Position numbers and translations under genes: made by a program. From a bacterium (GTDB lineage: Bacteria; Bdellovibrionota; UBA1018), in the NCBI GenBank assembly GCA_019751945.1, contig JAIEMT010000009.1:1-64000 (forward strand): a stretch of 64,000 nucleotides of DNA, given 5' to 3'. The notes below the pieces were generated by a model. That model saw nothing but the letters and a program-made list of their open reading frames with translations, was not told the DNA's origin and searched no databases. Shown piece by piece: positions 8,330-17,523 of this stretch (the first letter of the stretch is position 1; each line of letters begins with the position of its first letter).

Positions 8330-9151
8330 TCATGACCCGTGATGATGTAACAGCTGGTGATGGCCTTTGCAGAGCAGAGTGAGATTCTCGAGCGTCGTTT
8401 GCCCTCCCTGTGACAGCGGCTTTTTATGATGAATGTCGAGCCAGCGTCTTTCGGTGCAGCGCTTGCCTTCTTGTTGATGAGTGCACTGAGCCTGATCTCG
8501 TTTCTGAACGGCGTGGTGGAGATGTGCTGGAATGACTCGGGGATTCTTGTTCACTCGCGCCGGCGCGAGTGGTTTGGAGCGATTGGCTTTCTCAAGTGGA
8601 TCGTTTTTCTGAAGATATAAATCGGCCATGGCTTCTAAAGCCTGTTCCAGGGACACGGCGGATTTCTTCGACTCCAGATCTTGAATGCGCTTCAGTTTTT
8701 TCAGAAGAGCTTCTGAAATCCCCAATTTCAATTCCACTCGTTCTTCAGCCACATACCGAGTGGTTTCCTTCACGCTCTTCTCAGGAAATTCTTTAGCCAC
8801 TACCTTCTCCAACTCTCGCTTCGGTAGTTGCGCTGCCGCCTGAAGCCACTTGTTTTGATTTTCAGGATTGAGAATCGAAACAATGACCTTGGCATTCGAT
8901 AATGAAATCTCCTGATCTTGAATCATTTCTTTTAGAGCAGGAACCTGAACAGATTTTCTAGAAATCGTAATGAAGTTATAGGCAACGCTCTCTGAAAGTC
9001 CGAGCGACCTCACATAGTCAAAGAGACTTTTGAAACCCAGATCTCGAAAGCCTTTACAAAGATCGATTTCCTGCAAAACAGAAAGCAGTTCCGTTTCGGC
9101 TCGAAGATATGTTTTTACCAACGCCACAGCTCTTTCATGCAAAGTTTTCAT
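8330..9151 (-). CDS. HNH endonuclease family protein
   Basis: About 273 residues from ATG at 9151; the open frame extends to 9232. The N-terminal two-thirds are helical, with the RDLGFKSLFDYVRSLGLSESVAYNFI region typical of the DUF222-like part of these proteins. The C-terminus carries an HNH nuclease core: CTHQQEGKRCTERRWLDIHHKKPLSQGGQTTLENLTLLCKGHH, here described by its features: two cysteines, the catalytic HH, an Asn in the loop, and the closing C-x-x-H-H. The ligands needed for activity are all there. Such proteins are repeated in some predatory-bacterium genomes (from memory). An 18-bp palindrome lies inside the frame at 8553-8570 and encodes LAPARV. Confidence 0.8.
   Translation of the reverse strand: MKTLHERAVALVKTYLRAETELLSVLQEIDLCKGFRDLGFKSLFDYVRSLGLSESVAYNFITISRKSVQVPALKEMIQDQEISLSNAKVIVSILNPENQNKWLQAAAQLPKRELEKVVAKEFPEKSVKETTRYVAEERVELKLGISEALLKKLKRIQDLESKKSAVSLEQALEAMADLYLQKNDPLEKANRSKPLAPARVNKNPRVIPAHLHHAVQKRDQAQCTHQQEGKRCTERRWLDIHHKKPLSQGGQTTLENLTLLCKGHHQLLHHHGS
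8553..8570. repeat. 18-bp perfect palindrome, copy 1 (inside HNH gene)
   Basis: ACTCGCGCCGGCGCGAGT, a perfect palindrome. The same 18 bases occur at 9354-9371 and 9761-9778. Confidence 0.85.
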
Positions 9152-9353
9152 GCGCACTCTGTAACACAGGGTTTTTTGCCGAATGCAGTTGCACGCTAGT
9201 GAATGAAGTCCGGATTTATTTTTTGAAATCAAAATTAGTTCTATTCGTTCGAAGAAACGGAAATAAACGCGAATAACAGGATTTTAAATTCGCATCTCGG
9301 ACTCTCAGTGTTTGCCATCCACAAACCTGTCAAGCATTTCGCAAATTATTTTT

Positions 9354-9371
9354 ACTCGCGCCGGCGCGAGT
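9354..9371. repeat. 18-bp perfect palindrome, copy 2
   Basis: Identical to 8553-8570. It lies about 200 bases upstream of the HNH start and bounds the left side of the inverted-repeat element. Confidence 0.85.
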
Positions 9372-9760
9372 TCGTCTCTTTCGTTCTCGGGATTTTTTGC
9401 TCCTTCAATAACTCCATCCGTGAAGAACGCGCGAATCACCTTTCTGCCTGCCGCCCATCCTGGTTGCCCCCTCGAGGCTCTCGCGCATCCAGCGCTCGCC
9501 TGCTGCGCAGGACCGCCTCGATGGCCTTCTAGGAGAAGCAGTTTAAATTTTTAATTCTCTTTTTTCTGGAAAGCCTCGGCGGCGTTCAGGTGAGCTGGAA
9601 GCGCGACGAGGGCTTGATGCCTGAGTCGGCCGGCAGCCCTAAATGGGCTGTGAGAAGCAGGAGGCTTCTCAAGGCGATGCCGCCGAGGGCCAACCAGGGA
9701 TGGGCGGTAGGCAGAAAGGCGATATTCGCACCCTCACAGATAGAAACCCCGCCCGAAGCA

Positions 9761-9778
9761 ACTCGCGCCGGCGCGAGT
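9761..9778. repeat. 18-bp perfect palindrome, copy 3
   Basis: Identical to the other two copies. It bounds the right side of the inverted-repeat element and lies about 40 bases beyond the fliA stop codon, so as RNA it could form the 3'-end hairpin of the flagellar transcript, though no T-run follows. Confidence 0.85.
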
Positions 9779-9816
9779 AATCCTCGATGCACGCAGAAGA
9801 ATTAGGTATTTAGGAA

Positions 9817-10866
9817 TTACCCAAACAGGGTAACAAACTCATCCCAATGATTTCTGAGCTTGGCTTTCAAGCGCAGAATGGCTTGGGTGTGCAATTGGCT
9901 GACGCGAGATTCGGTCACGTCTAAGACCTTGCCGATTTCTTTCAGGTTCAGGTCTTCGTAATAATACAACGAAAGCACGAGGCGTTGTTTTTCAGGGAGA
10001 TCCTGAATGGCCTCTGCAATGATGCGCTTGATGCCGGCGATATTCACTTCGTTAAATGGAGTGGGAGCCTTGCTGCCTGACTCTCCAATGCCATGCAAAG
10101 TACGGCGATCAGAACGAGAGAAGCTTAAGATTTCGTCGTAACTGAGCAACGACACGCTTCGAACTTGATTGAGCATGTCATGATAGTCTTCTTGCGAAAG
10201 ACCTAGTTCTTCACACACTTCCTCATCCGTTGCCTGGCGGCCTTTGCTTTGCTCGATCTTTGAGAAAGCGCGTTCCAACTGCTTCGCTTTTTCACGAACC
10301 GAACGGGGAACCCAGTCTTGCGCACGAAGCTCGTCGAGGATCGCGCCGCGAATACGGAATTCGGCGTAGGTTTTAAATTTGTTGTCGCGAGAAGAATCGT
10401 ATTTTTCGATCGCGTCCATCAACCCGATCACGCCTGAAGAAATCAAGTCGTCGAGTTCGATGTTGGCAGGCAAACGGGCCGCGATTTTCTGAGCAATGTA
10501 TTTAATGAGCGGAGCGTATTCCACGATCAGCTTATCGCGCGTGGAATTCACCGGCGAGAAATCTTCTTTCACCAAGAGATTGGTTTGAGCCGCATCAGCG
10601 ACGAGCTCTTGCTCGAGTTCCTTTTGAAGAGTTTCTTCTTCTTGAGTCGACTTTTCAGCAGCAACAACCGCTTCAACGGCCTTCTGAACTTCTTTAGGTT
10701 CTTTGGACTTTGGGGCCTTAGTAGCGGCTTTTGCAGGAGCAGCCGCAGCGGTTTTCTTTTCCTTTTTCTCGGATTCTTTTTCTTTCTCTTTCGCGCTGGC
10801 TTGCTTTTTTGATGTGCTCACTCGAGCACTTTCGCGATATTTATGTATGCCCTGATTCAGACTCAT
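9817..10866 (-). CDS. fliA: RNA polymerase sigma-28 factor FliA with long N-terminal extension
   Basis: Directs RNA polymerase to late flagellar and chemotaxis promoters. Sigma region 2 is visible (APLIKYIAQKIAARLP, LDDLISSGVIGLMDAIEKYD, FKTYAEFRIRGAILDELR), then region 3 and the region-4 helix-turn-helix (LKEIGKVLDVTESRVSQLHTQA). The protein has 349 residues against about 240 in typical FliA; the extra 105 or so N-terminal residues are Lys/Ala/Glu-rich and look disordered. GGGGAG five bases before the ATG at 10866 supports the long form. Last gene of the flagellar locus, 99 bases after flhF; the usual flhG between them is missing. Confidence 0.93.
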   Translation of the reverse strand: MSLNQGIHKYRESARVSTSKKQASAKEKEKESEKKEKKTAAAAPAKAATKAPKSKEPKEVQKAVEAVVAAEKSTQEEETLQKELEQELVADAAQTNLLVKEDFSPVNSTRDKLIVEYAPLIKYIAQKIAARLPANIELDDLISSGVIGLMDAIEKYDSSRDNKFKTYAEFRIRGAILDELRAQDWVPRSVREKAKQLERAFSKIEQSKGRQATDEEVCEELGLSQEDYHDMLNQVRSVSLLSYDEILSFSRSDRRTLHGIGESGSKAPTPFNEVNIAGIKRIIAEAIQDLPEKQRLVLSLYYYEDLNLKEIGKVLDVTESRVSQLHTQAILRLKAKLRNHWDEFVTLFG

Positions 10867-10965
10867 TTGCGCTCCCCAATCCCTAGGAATAGTGTAGCAG
10901 ACATTTTCAAAACCACAGGAGCCTCCCTTGGCCCCACGGAAAAATCTTCAGTGTCACCCTTTTGA

Positions 10966-12441
10966 CTATAGGTCCATCACCAACGCCACGACGCGTTCCT
11001 TACTTGCTGCTTCTAAATCTTCCGGAACCTTCTGGCCGGTGGTGAACCAGAACAGCGGAAGTTTTGTCTTCTGCTGAAGGTTGTAAATCGAACCGTACAT
11101 GGTGGCTTCATCTAGCTTCGAGAAAATCAAACCCTGGGGTCTGAAGATCGAAAAACGATTGGCCTGATCGTAGAGTTCGGAATCGCGCGTAATGGCCGAA
11201 AGCACGAGCTGAGTTTGAATCTGCGGAACGACTTGAAGCATCTGTTCCATCTTCTTCAAAGACTCGGGATTGCGTTGCGAACTTCCCACCGTGTCGATCA
11301 GAATGAGGTCCACGCCCTTTAGATCCGATACAGCAGACAATAAATCCTCTGGAGATGACGCTGCACGGAAGGGCACGTTTAGAATCTTGGCAAAAGTGGC
11401 GAGCTGGTCGAATGAACCAGCACGTTGAGTATCCAAATTGATCAAACCCACCTTTAAACCCTTCGAGGTGATGGCCCGACCCGCAATCTTGGCTAGCGTC
11501 GTAGTCTTCCCCACTCCGGTCGGACCCATGAGGGCCAGAATCACCGGATCTATGGCTTGGGCGCTCTGTGGATCCTTCGCCATAATGCCATCCAACGCGT
11601 AGGTGGTTTGCGTATCCATCATGAGTTCGGTAGCGAGCTGATCGAAAACTTCTTCCATATCGCCCGAACGCTTTTCACCTAATTCAAACTGCACGCGCTT
11701 GATGAGCTCAACACCGTAGCGCTTTTCAATGCCGTTAAAGACCATGAGGTCGTAAGCATCTTGTAAGGCGGTGGTCATGCCGTTAGCTGCCGATTTGGCA
11801 TCCGCCTTGTCGACCTTCAAATCACTGACGATCTTCTTGAGCTGCTGAATTTCGCGTTCTAAATGGGTATTCGCTGGAGCCGCTTGAACGTTAGCAGAAG
11901 CGCCTGCATCCGGAATATCGATGTAGCGAGTTTGAGTAATCTTCTTCGTCGCTTCAGCAGCACTCATACCCTGTTGGGCGGCCTTAGGGGAAAGTTGACG
12001 CTGAACAACGGTCCTCTCACTCACTGCTGCAGAGACTTGAGCTGCAGCGGCAGCCAACTGTGCAGCGGCAGCGGCTCGACGATTACTGATCTGAACTTGG
12101 TCTTTAGTTTTACTCACGACCGCATCCAAACGAGCTTCCACATTTTCATCTCTCACGCCCTTCCCGTCGAGATACTTCTCGTACATTTCCACTTGGCGAG
12201 TAGCTGGAAGCTTCTTCACTTGTTCACGCGTGCCTTCGGGAATCTTGCGCTCGACCGTATTCTTCTTAGTCAGTGCACGTTCCGAAACAGCCGCAGTCAC
12301 TTCGAAGGAAGATTTCGAAAGCAGACCAAATCCGCGACGATGCTTCTTGGTTTGCAAGATGATCGCCTCAGGACCCAGCTCCCTCTTAATAGTATCGAGT
12401 GCCTCTTGAATCGTGGGGGCTTCAAATTTCTTAACTTGCAT
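10966..12441 (-). CDS. flhF: Flagellar SRP-type GTPase FlhF
   Basis: SRP-family GTPase that places and numbers flagella, usually at the cell pole. The N-terminal B domain is recognisable (MQVKKFEAPTIQEALDTIKR, ILQTKKHRRGFG), then an Ala/Gln-rich linker, then the NG domain with P-loop LMGPTGVGKTTTLAKIAG, the DTQRAGS and DTVGSSQR motifs and SKLDEATMYG. 491 residues, within family range. Overlaps flhA by 11 nt. Confidence 0.95.
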   Translation of the reverse strand: MQVKKFEAPTIQEALDTIKRELGPEAIILQTKKHRRGFGLLSKSSFEVTAAVSERALTKKNTVERKIPEGTREQVKKLPATRQVEMYEKYLDGKGVRDENVEARLDAVVSKTKDQVQISNRRAAAAAQLAAAAAQVSAAVSERTVVQRQLSPKAAQQGMSAAEATKKITQTRYIDIPDAGASANVQAAPANTHLEREIQQLKKIVSDLKVDKADAKSAANGMTTALQDAYDLMVFNGIEKRYGVELIKRVQFELGEKRSGDMEEVFDQLATELMMDTQTTYALDGIMAKDPQSAQAIDPVILALMGPTGVGKTTTLAKIAGRAITSKGLKVGLINLDTQRAGSFDQLATFAKILNVPFRAASSPEDLLSAVSDLKGVDLILIDTVGSSQRNPESLKKMEQMLQVVPQIQTQLVLSAITRDSELYDQANRFSIFRPQGLIFSKLDEATMYGSIYNLQQKTKLPLFWFTTGQKVPEDLEAASKERVVALVMDL

Positions 12442-14512
12442 GCGCTAACCTCACAGTTCCGACAGAGCGGACGTTGACATTAGAAGTGATTTCATTGTGC
12501 GAAAGAACGACGACGTTCGGAATAAACCGATCGACCAAAGACTTGAGATGCGGACGAATCAACGGTGAACAAAGAATGATGGTCTGATTCGCCTGCTGAG
12601 CCATTTCAATCGCTTGCTGATTCAGCTGGGCGATGAAAGCCCGAACAAACTCGGGATCCACTGAAAGTTGCTGGCCTTGATCGGACTGAATAATTCCAGC
12701 GGCAATGGTTTCTTCGATCACGCGATCCAGCGTAATCAGCGGAAGGTTTCCATCTTGGCCCACGAGCTTCTTCGTAATCGAACGAGCCAAGGAAGCCCGC
12801 ACGTGTTCCGTCAGAATGGCAGGGTCTTTCTGATAAGGCGCCATGTCGGCCAGCGCTTCCAGGATGGTGCGCAGATCACGAATGGAAACGTTTTCTTTGA
12901 GCAAATTCTTCATCACTTTCAGAATGACCCCTAAGCTGAGGAGATTCGGAATCAGATCTTCAACCACTTTTGGAGCCGTTTGCTTGAAGGTGTCGATCAA
13001 CGTCTGAAGCTCTTGGCGACCCAAGAGTTCCGAGGAATGCTGGCGAACGATTTCAGTGAGATGCGTGGCAATAATCGTAGAGAGATCCACGACCGTATAA
13101 CCCGCGTAAGTCGCATCTTCCTTCTGACGGGGCGTAATCCAAATCGCATCTAAACCGAAAGCCGGTTCCTTCGTGGGAACGCCTGCGACAGGTTCAGAAA
13201 CATTTCCCGGATCCATGGCCATTAAGTGCCCAACCATCAAAGACCCGGAACCCACCTGAATACCCTTGAGCAGCACTTGGTAATCGCCAGGCTTTAATTC
13301 CAGATTGTCGCGAATTCGAAGCGGCGGAACAATCACGCCTAGATCAAGAGCAAACTGCTTCCGGATATTCGAAATACGCTCCAGCAAATCGCCGTTCTGT
13401 TCGGAGTCCACGATGTTGATCAACCCGTAACCCACTTCGAGTTCCAAAAGATCCACAGGCAACAGAGCCTCGAGTTTTTCGGAATTGGGTTTGTTCTTTT
13501 CGATCTCCGCTTTACGAACGCGAGCCGCTTCTTGCTCCTTCTCGTTCTTATCAATCTGATAGTAAAGAGCGCCCAGGATTGCACCTAAGATCAGAAATGG
13601 AATCGTCGGAAGACCTGGAATGATCGCCATGACGAGCATGATGCCCGAAGCCGCCATAAGAGCCTTCGGCTGCATGAGCAATTGCTTCGAAAATTCTTTG
13701 CTGAAATTTGCACCGCCGGCAGTACGGGTAACAATGATACCTGCAGCCGTTGAAATAATGAGGGCGGGAATCTGAGTGACCAAGCCATCCCCAATGGTGA
13801 GGAGCGTGAAGGTCTGGGCGGCAACACCGACATCCATTCCCTTTTGTAATGTTCCGATGATGATGCCGCCGATAATGTTCACCAACACAATCAAGATGCC
13901 CGCAATAGCATCCCCGCGCACGAACTTGCTCGCGCCGTCCATGGCCCCGTAGAAATCGGCTTCGCGAGAGATCTCTGAGCGGCGTCGGCGCGCTTCTTCT
14001 TCGTTGATTAGGCCGGTGTTTAAATCGGCGTCGATCGCCATCTGCTTCCCGGGCATGGCATCCAAGGTGAAGCGTGCTGCGACTTCAGCGACGCGGCCTG
14101 CGCCTTTGGTAATAACAATGAAGTTAATAATGACCAGAATGATGAAGATGACAATGCCGACGGCGTAGTTTCCTCCGACGACGAATTCTCCGAAGGACTT
14201 AATCACTTCACCGGCTGCAGAGGTCCCTTCCTCCGCGCCGTGAAGCAAAATCACGCGCGTAGTGGCCACGTTCAATGACAAGCGGAACAGAGTCGTGATC
14301 AAGAGCAACGACGGAAAAATACTAAAATCTAAGGCTCGCACTGCGTAAACCGAGGTCAGAAGCAGAACGATGGAAGTCGCAATTCCCATGGAAAGTAAGA
14401 CATCCAAGAGGAATCGCGGCATCGGAATCACCATGACTCCGAGGATTGCGACCAATCCTACTGCCAGAGCCAAATCCGAATTTCTGGTCAAACGTTCTAA
14501 GAGGTTATTCAT
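12431..14512 (-). CDS. flhA: Flagellar export gate protein FlhA
   Basis: Large inner-membrane component of the flagellar type III export gate; its cytoplasmic domain forms the nonameric ring that receives chaperone-substrate complexes. The N-terminal half shows about eight transmembrane helices, and between them the conserved FHIPEP block (GRVAEVAARFTLDAMPGKQM, then DADLNTGLINEEEARRRR). 693 residues is normal. Starts nine bases after flhB. Confidence 0.97.
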   Translation of the reverse strand: MNNLLERLTRNSDLALAVGLVAILGVMVIPMPRFLLDVLLSMGIATSIVLLLTSVYAVRALDFSIFPSLLLITTLFRLSLNVATTRVILLHGAEEGTSAAGEVIKSFGEFVVGGNYAVGIVIFIILVIINFIVITKGAGRVAEVAARFTLDAMPGKQMAIDADLNTGLINEEEARRRRSEISREADFYGAMDGASKFVRGDAIAGILIVLVNIIGGIIIGTLQKGMDVGVAAQTFTLLTIGDGLVTQIPALIISTAAGIIVTRTAGGANFSKEFSKQLLMQPKALMAASGIMLVMAIIPGLPTIPFLILGAILGALYYQIDKNEKEQEAARVRKAEIEKNKPNSEKLEALLPVDLLELEVGYGLINIVDSEQNGDLLERISNIRKQFALDLGVIVPPLRIRDNLELKPGDYQVLLKGIQVGSGSLMVGHLMAMDPGNVSEPVAGVPTKEPAFGLDAIWITPRQKEDATYAGYTVVDLSTIIATHLTEIVRQHSSELLGRQELQTLIDTFKQTAPKVVEDLIPNLLSLGVILKVMKNLLKENVSIRDLRTILEALADMAPYQKDPAILTEHVRASLARSITKKLVGQDGNLPLITLDRVIEETIAAGIIQSDQGQQLSVDPEFVRAFIAQLNQQAIEMAQQANQTIILCSPLIRPHLKSLVDRFIPNVVVLSHNEITSNVNVRSVGTVRLAHAS

Positions 14513-14521
14513 AGGTTCTCA

Positions 14522-15610
14522 TCACAGTTTTTTGGCCTTCAGGCGGTAGACGTAAGCCAGGACCTCAGCCACTGCTTGATACAGTGCTCTCGGAATGGCG
14601 TGTCCCACCTTGACGGTTTTATAAAGCGTTCGTGCGAGCGGTACGTTTTCAACCAGCGGCACACCGGCATCGGCAGCCACCTTCTTAATTTTCTGAGCCA
14701 AGAAGTCCGCACCCTTTGCCACAACCTTGGGCGCGCTCATGGAATCTTTGGCGTAAACTAGAGCTACTGCGATGTGAGTCGGGTTGGTCACAATGACGTC
14801 AGCCTTTTTCACGGCCTGCATCATACGGCGACGAGCCACTTCTCTTTGCACAGCGCGAATGCGTGCCTTGATGGCAGGATCCCCTTCGCGCTCTTTATAT
14901 TCTTCCTTGGCTTCTTGCTTCGTAAGACGAACGTTCTTCATGAACTCTTGTCGCTGCATCCAGAAGTCAAAGCCGGCAAATACTGCCAACACCATAATCA
15001 AGGAGAGGAAAAGAATTTTACTCATCTGACCGAGAAGAAGTACGAAGACGCCGGGCTCTCCAAATTGTAAGAGCGGAGCCCGAATAATTTCGGACTTCAA
15101 AATCAAGTAAGCCACGCCAAAAAGCACAGCGACCTTAAAAAAGATTCGAAGCGCATCCAGCGCTTGCTTCATCGAAAAAAGCTTTTTAAAGCCCTTGATA
15201 GGGTCAATCTTTGAAAAATCGGGAGTAATCGGATCGGTCGAAAAAATGCTTCCGACCTGAGCAAAACTTCCCAACGCCCCCATAATGAAACCAAAACCAC
15301 AAATCGGCAGACAAACCCATGCGGCAATCTTTAGAGCCTTCACCAACGGTGCACTAAGAATTTTCATATCCGTCAGATCCATTCGGGAGGTGAGATCCGT
15401 TCGAAAGATCTCTTTCATGAATTCTGCGGTTTTATTTCCAATGTCCGGCATCATTAAATACGTAGCCAGACCTGCGGCTAGGAGCGCAACGAGACCCGAG
15501 ATTTCGCGGCTTTGAGCCACCATCCCCTTCCGACGGAATTCTTCTAACCGATAGGGCGACGCCTCTTCGGTTAAGTCTTCTGTCGATCTGTCTTCGTTAT
15601 TCTCTGCCAC
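14522..15610 (-). CDS. flhB: Flagellar export specificity switch FlhB
   Basis: Inner-membrane export protein that self-cleaves to switch substrate class from rod/hook to filament. Four transmembrane helices occupy roughly residues 35-215, followed by the charged linker QEAKEEYKEREGDPAIKARIR and the autocleavage motif NPTH at about residues 276-279. 362 residues is typical. Together with FliK encoded upstream it should set hook length. Confidence 0.97.
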   Translation of the reverse strand: MAENNEDRSTEDLTEEASPYRLEEFRRKGMVAQSREISGLVALLAAGLATYLMMPDIGNKTAEFMKEIFRTDLTSRMDLTDMKILSAPLVKALKIAAWVCLPICGFGFIMGALGSFAQVGSIFSTDPITPDFSKIDPIKGFKKLFSMKQALDALRIFFKVAVLFGVAYLILKSEIIRAPLLQFGEPGVFVLLLGQMSKILFLSLIMVLAVFAGFDFWMQRQEFMKNVRLTKQEAKEEYKEREGDPAIKARIRAVQREVARRRMMQAVKKADVIVTNPTHIAVALVYAKDSMSAPKVVAKGADFLAQKIKKVAADAGVPLVENVPLARTLYKTVKVGHAIPRALYQAVAEVLAYVYRLKAKKL

Positions 15611-15624
15611 CTAGCTACCTTTCC

Positions 15625-16437
15625 TTAGCTGCCATCTCGCGCGATCGCGATTTTAGCGACTTGCAACCAGTCTTCCATTCGACCCAGAACGCTGCCTGCC
15701 GCGGTTTGAAACTCAGGAACGCCAATGTAAATCACTCCCAGGCCGATCAGCACGGTGACGCCGAAGGAGAGAACCAGAATATTGATTTGGGGCATGGCCT
15801 TCGCCATGATTCCGAACACAATGTTCACACCAAAAATGGCGAGACAGACCGGTGCTGAAATCTGCACGGCAAAGAGCAATACTTTCGAAGTGAACTCAAT
15901 CAAGCTCTGACTGAACATCGAAGCAAAGCCGGCCTTACCCACACCCACGATTGCGTAACTATCGAGCGCAGCGCGAAGCATGTAATGATGCCCTTCAAGT
16001 ACGAGGAAGATCAGCATTGCCAAAGCAGTCTGAACCTCAGCAACAACTTGAGTGTGCGCTTCTTGATGGGGGTCGTAAGTATTGGCAGCCGCGAAACCCA
16101 TATAAGTTCCGGAAAGGTTCGCACCAAAGTGAATGGCATCAAAAACCAGTTTTGCGACAAAACCGAGAGCCAATCCAAAGAGAGCCTCCAACGCAATGGT
16201 GCCCACCATGCTCGAGGCGGTCTTCGACCAAGCGTAGGTATCCACGATTTTCACATGACCTGATTTCGTCAGGGCTGGAAACAGCGCGATCGTCACGACG
16301 AGTGAAAAGAGAACTTTCAAAGTTGCGGGGATCGAGTGATTGCCAAAAAACGGCAAGATCGCAATCAGAACGGAGAATCGCACCAGAACTGCAAAGAACG
16401 TCATCAACTCTTCTGGTGTGAATTGAAAGAGATGCAT
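15625..16437 (-). CDS. fliR: Flagellar export protein FliR
   Basis: Inner-membrane core of the export gate, assembling with FliP and FliQ into the helical pore complex. 270 residues with six or so hydrophobic helices, starting MHLFQFTPEELMTFFAVLVRFS as in the family, and the conserved GxxxGxxA-type helix LALGFVAKLVFDAIHFGANL. Two bases separate it from fliQ. Confidence 0.95.
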   Translation of the reverse strand: MHLFQFTPEELMTFFAVLVRFSVLIAILPFFGNHSIPATLKVLFSLVVTIALFPALTKSGHVKIVDTYAWSKTASSMVGTIALEALFGLALGFVAKLVFDAIHFGANLSGTYMGFAAANTYDPHQEAHTQVVAEVQTALAMLIFLVLEGHHYMLRAALDSYAIVGVGKAGFASMFSQSLIEFTSKVLLFAVQISAPVCLAIFGVNIVFGIMAKAMPQINILVLSFGVTVLIGLGVIYIGVPEFQTAAGSVLGRMEDWLQVAKIAIARDGS

Positions 16438-16438
16438 T

Positions 16439-16708
16439 CTATTTCACAAACTCCCCAGCTTGCGTCATCACTGAAGCAGCGTAATGTTTCATCACCTCGA
16501 GCATCCATGGAGCCATGATGGCCAGCACTATAATGATGGCAATCATCTTCGGGATGAAGGTCAGGGTAGCTTCGTTAATTTGGGTCACAGCTTGAAGCAC
16601 GCTCACCACGATACCGACGGCCATTGCTGCAAATAACAGCGGGCCTGCTAAGTAGATCGTGGTCTTGATGGCTTCTGCGCCAATCGACATCACCATATCT
16701 TCGGTCAT
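16439..16708 (-). CDS. fliQ: Flagellar export protein FliQ
   Basis: Small export-gate subunit of 89 residues with two transmembrane helices, the usual size. The block [21 protein letters not shown] is the strongly conserved hairpin between them. Its ATG overlaps the fliP stop by 4 nt. Confidence 0.95.
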   Translation of the reverse strand: MTEDMVMSIGAEAIKTTIYLAGPLLFAAMAVGIVVSVLQAVTQINEATLTFIPKMIAIIIVLAIMAPWMLEVMKHYAASVMTQAGEFVK

Positions 16709-17523
16709 CCGAAACTCCTTACTAAGCTGCCCACCACAAGTTGCCAGCCGTCAACCAACACAAAGAGCAAGAGCTTAAACGGTAGAGATATAACGATGGG
16801 CGGTAACATCATCATCCCCATCGCCATCAGAACGCTGGCCACGACCATGTCGAGAACCAGAAAGGGCAGATAGAGCATGAAGCCGATTTGAAATGCGGTT
16901 TTGAGTTCGCTGATCACGAAGGCTGGAACCAAAATGTAAGTTGGGACTTCGTCTTTGTTCTTGGGCTTCGCTTCTTTTGAAAGCGAGAGGAACAACTCTA
17001 AATCCTTTTCGCGCACTTGCTTGAACATGAACTCGCGGAGCGGAGCTTCCGCTCTTTCATAAGCCATCTCCTGATTGATCTTTTCATCGAGGTACGGCTT
17101 CACCGCATTAGTGCTGATGGCATTCCAAGTCGGAGCCATCACAAAGAATGAAAGGAAAAGAGAGAGACCAATAATGAGTTGGTTCGGTGGCAACTGTTGC
17201 GTGCCCAACGCTTGTCTCAAGAAACTCAGCACCACGACGATTCGAGTAAACGAAGTCATCATGATGAGGATGGCCGGTGCCAACGTCAACACCGTCAGCA
17301 TTAAGACTATTCTAAGAACAGAAACCAGGTCACTGGGTTTTTGAGACTGAGCAAACGAAAGGCTTAAAGAAGGAAGGGTTAACCCAGAAGAACCAGGATT
17401 CAACTGACTCGCCGCGAGGGCTTGAGACGAAAAAACGAGACAGCCCAAACCAAAGGCGAGGAAACACAAGAACCCCAGCGCTGCAATCAACGATCTGCGA
17501 TTCTGTGCCCCTTTTAAGATCAT
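16705..17523 (-). CDS. fliP: Flagellar export protein FliP
   Basis: Export-gate pore subunit. A cleavable-type N-terminal signal ([20 protein letters not shown]) is followed by the conserved [34 protein letters not shown] and by C-terminal helices with [26 protein letters not shown], both family signatures (described in part). 272 residues. Overlaps fliO by 4 nt and fliQ by 4 nt, so fliO-fliP-fliQ are translationally coupled. Confidence 0.96.
   Translation of the reverse strand: MILKGAQNRRSLIAALGFLCFLAFGLGCLVFSSQALAASQLNPGSSGLTLPSLSLSFAQSQKPSDLVSVLRIVLMLTVLTLAPAILIMMTSFTRIVVVLSFLRQALGTQQLPPNQLIIGLSLFLSFFVMAPTWNAISTNAVKPYLDEKINQEMAYERAEAPLREFMFKQVREKDLELFLSLSKEAKPKNKDEVPTYILVPAFVISELKTAFQIGFMLYLPFLVLDMVVASVLMAMGMMMLPPIVISLPFKLLLFVLVDGWQLVVGSLVRSFG

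Larger units (their letters stand above)
9233..9816. repeat. Non-coding repeat region between HNH gene and fliA
   Basis: About 580 bases without a convincing gene. It holds palindrome copies at both ends (9354-9371 and 9761-9778) and, within them, a long imperfect inverted repeat: the segment at about 9431-9474 matches the reverse complement of about 9684-9729, sharing for example TTTCTGCC and CCGCCCATCC; similarity continues outward for some 15-20 bases. The short open frames on both strands here encode similar FLPxAHP-type peptides because they read the two arms. I take it as two copies of one dispersed repeat in opposite orientation. Confidence 0.65.

Noticed and set aside
9308-9805. Short ORFs on both strands between the HNH gene and fliA
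   Set aside because: They read the two arms of an inverted repeat, so similar peptides are expected; no ribosome-binding sites.
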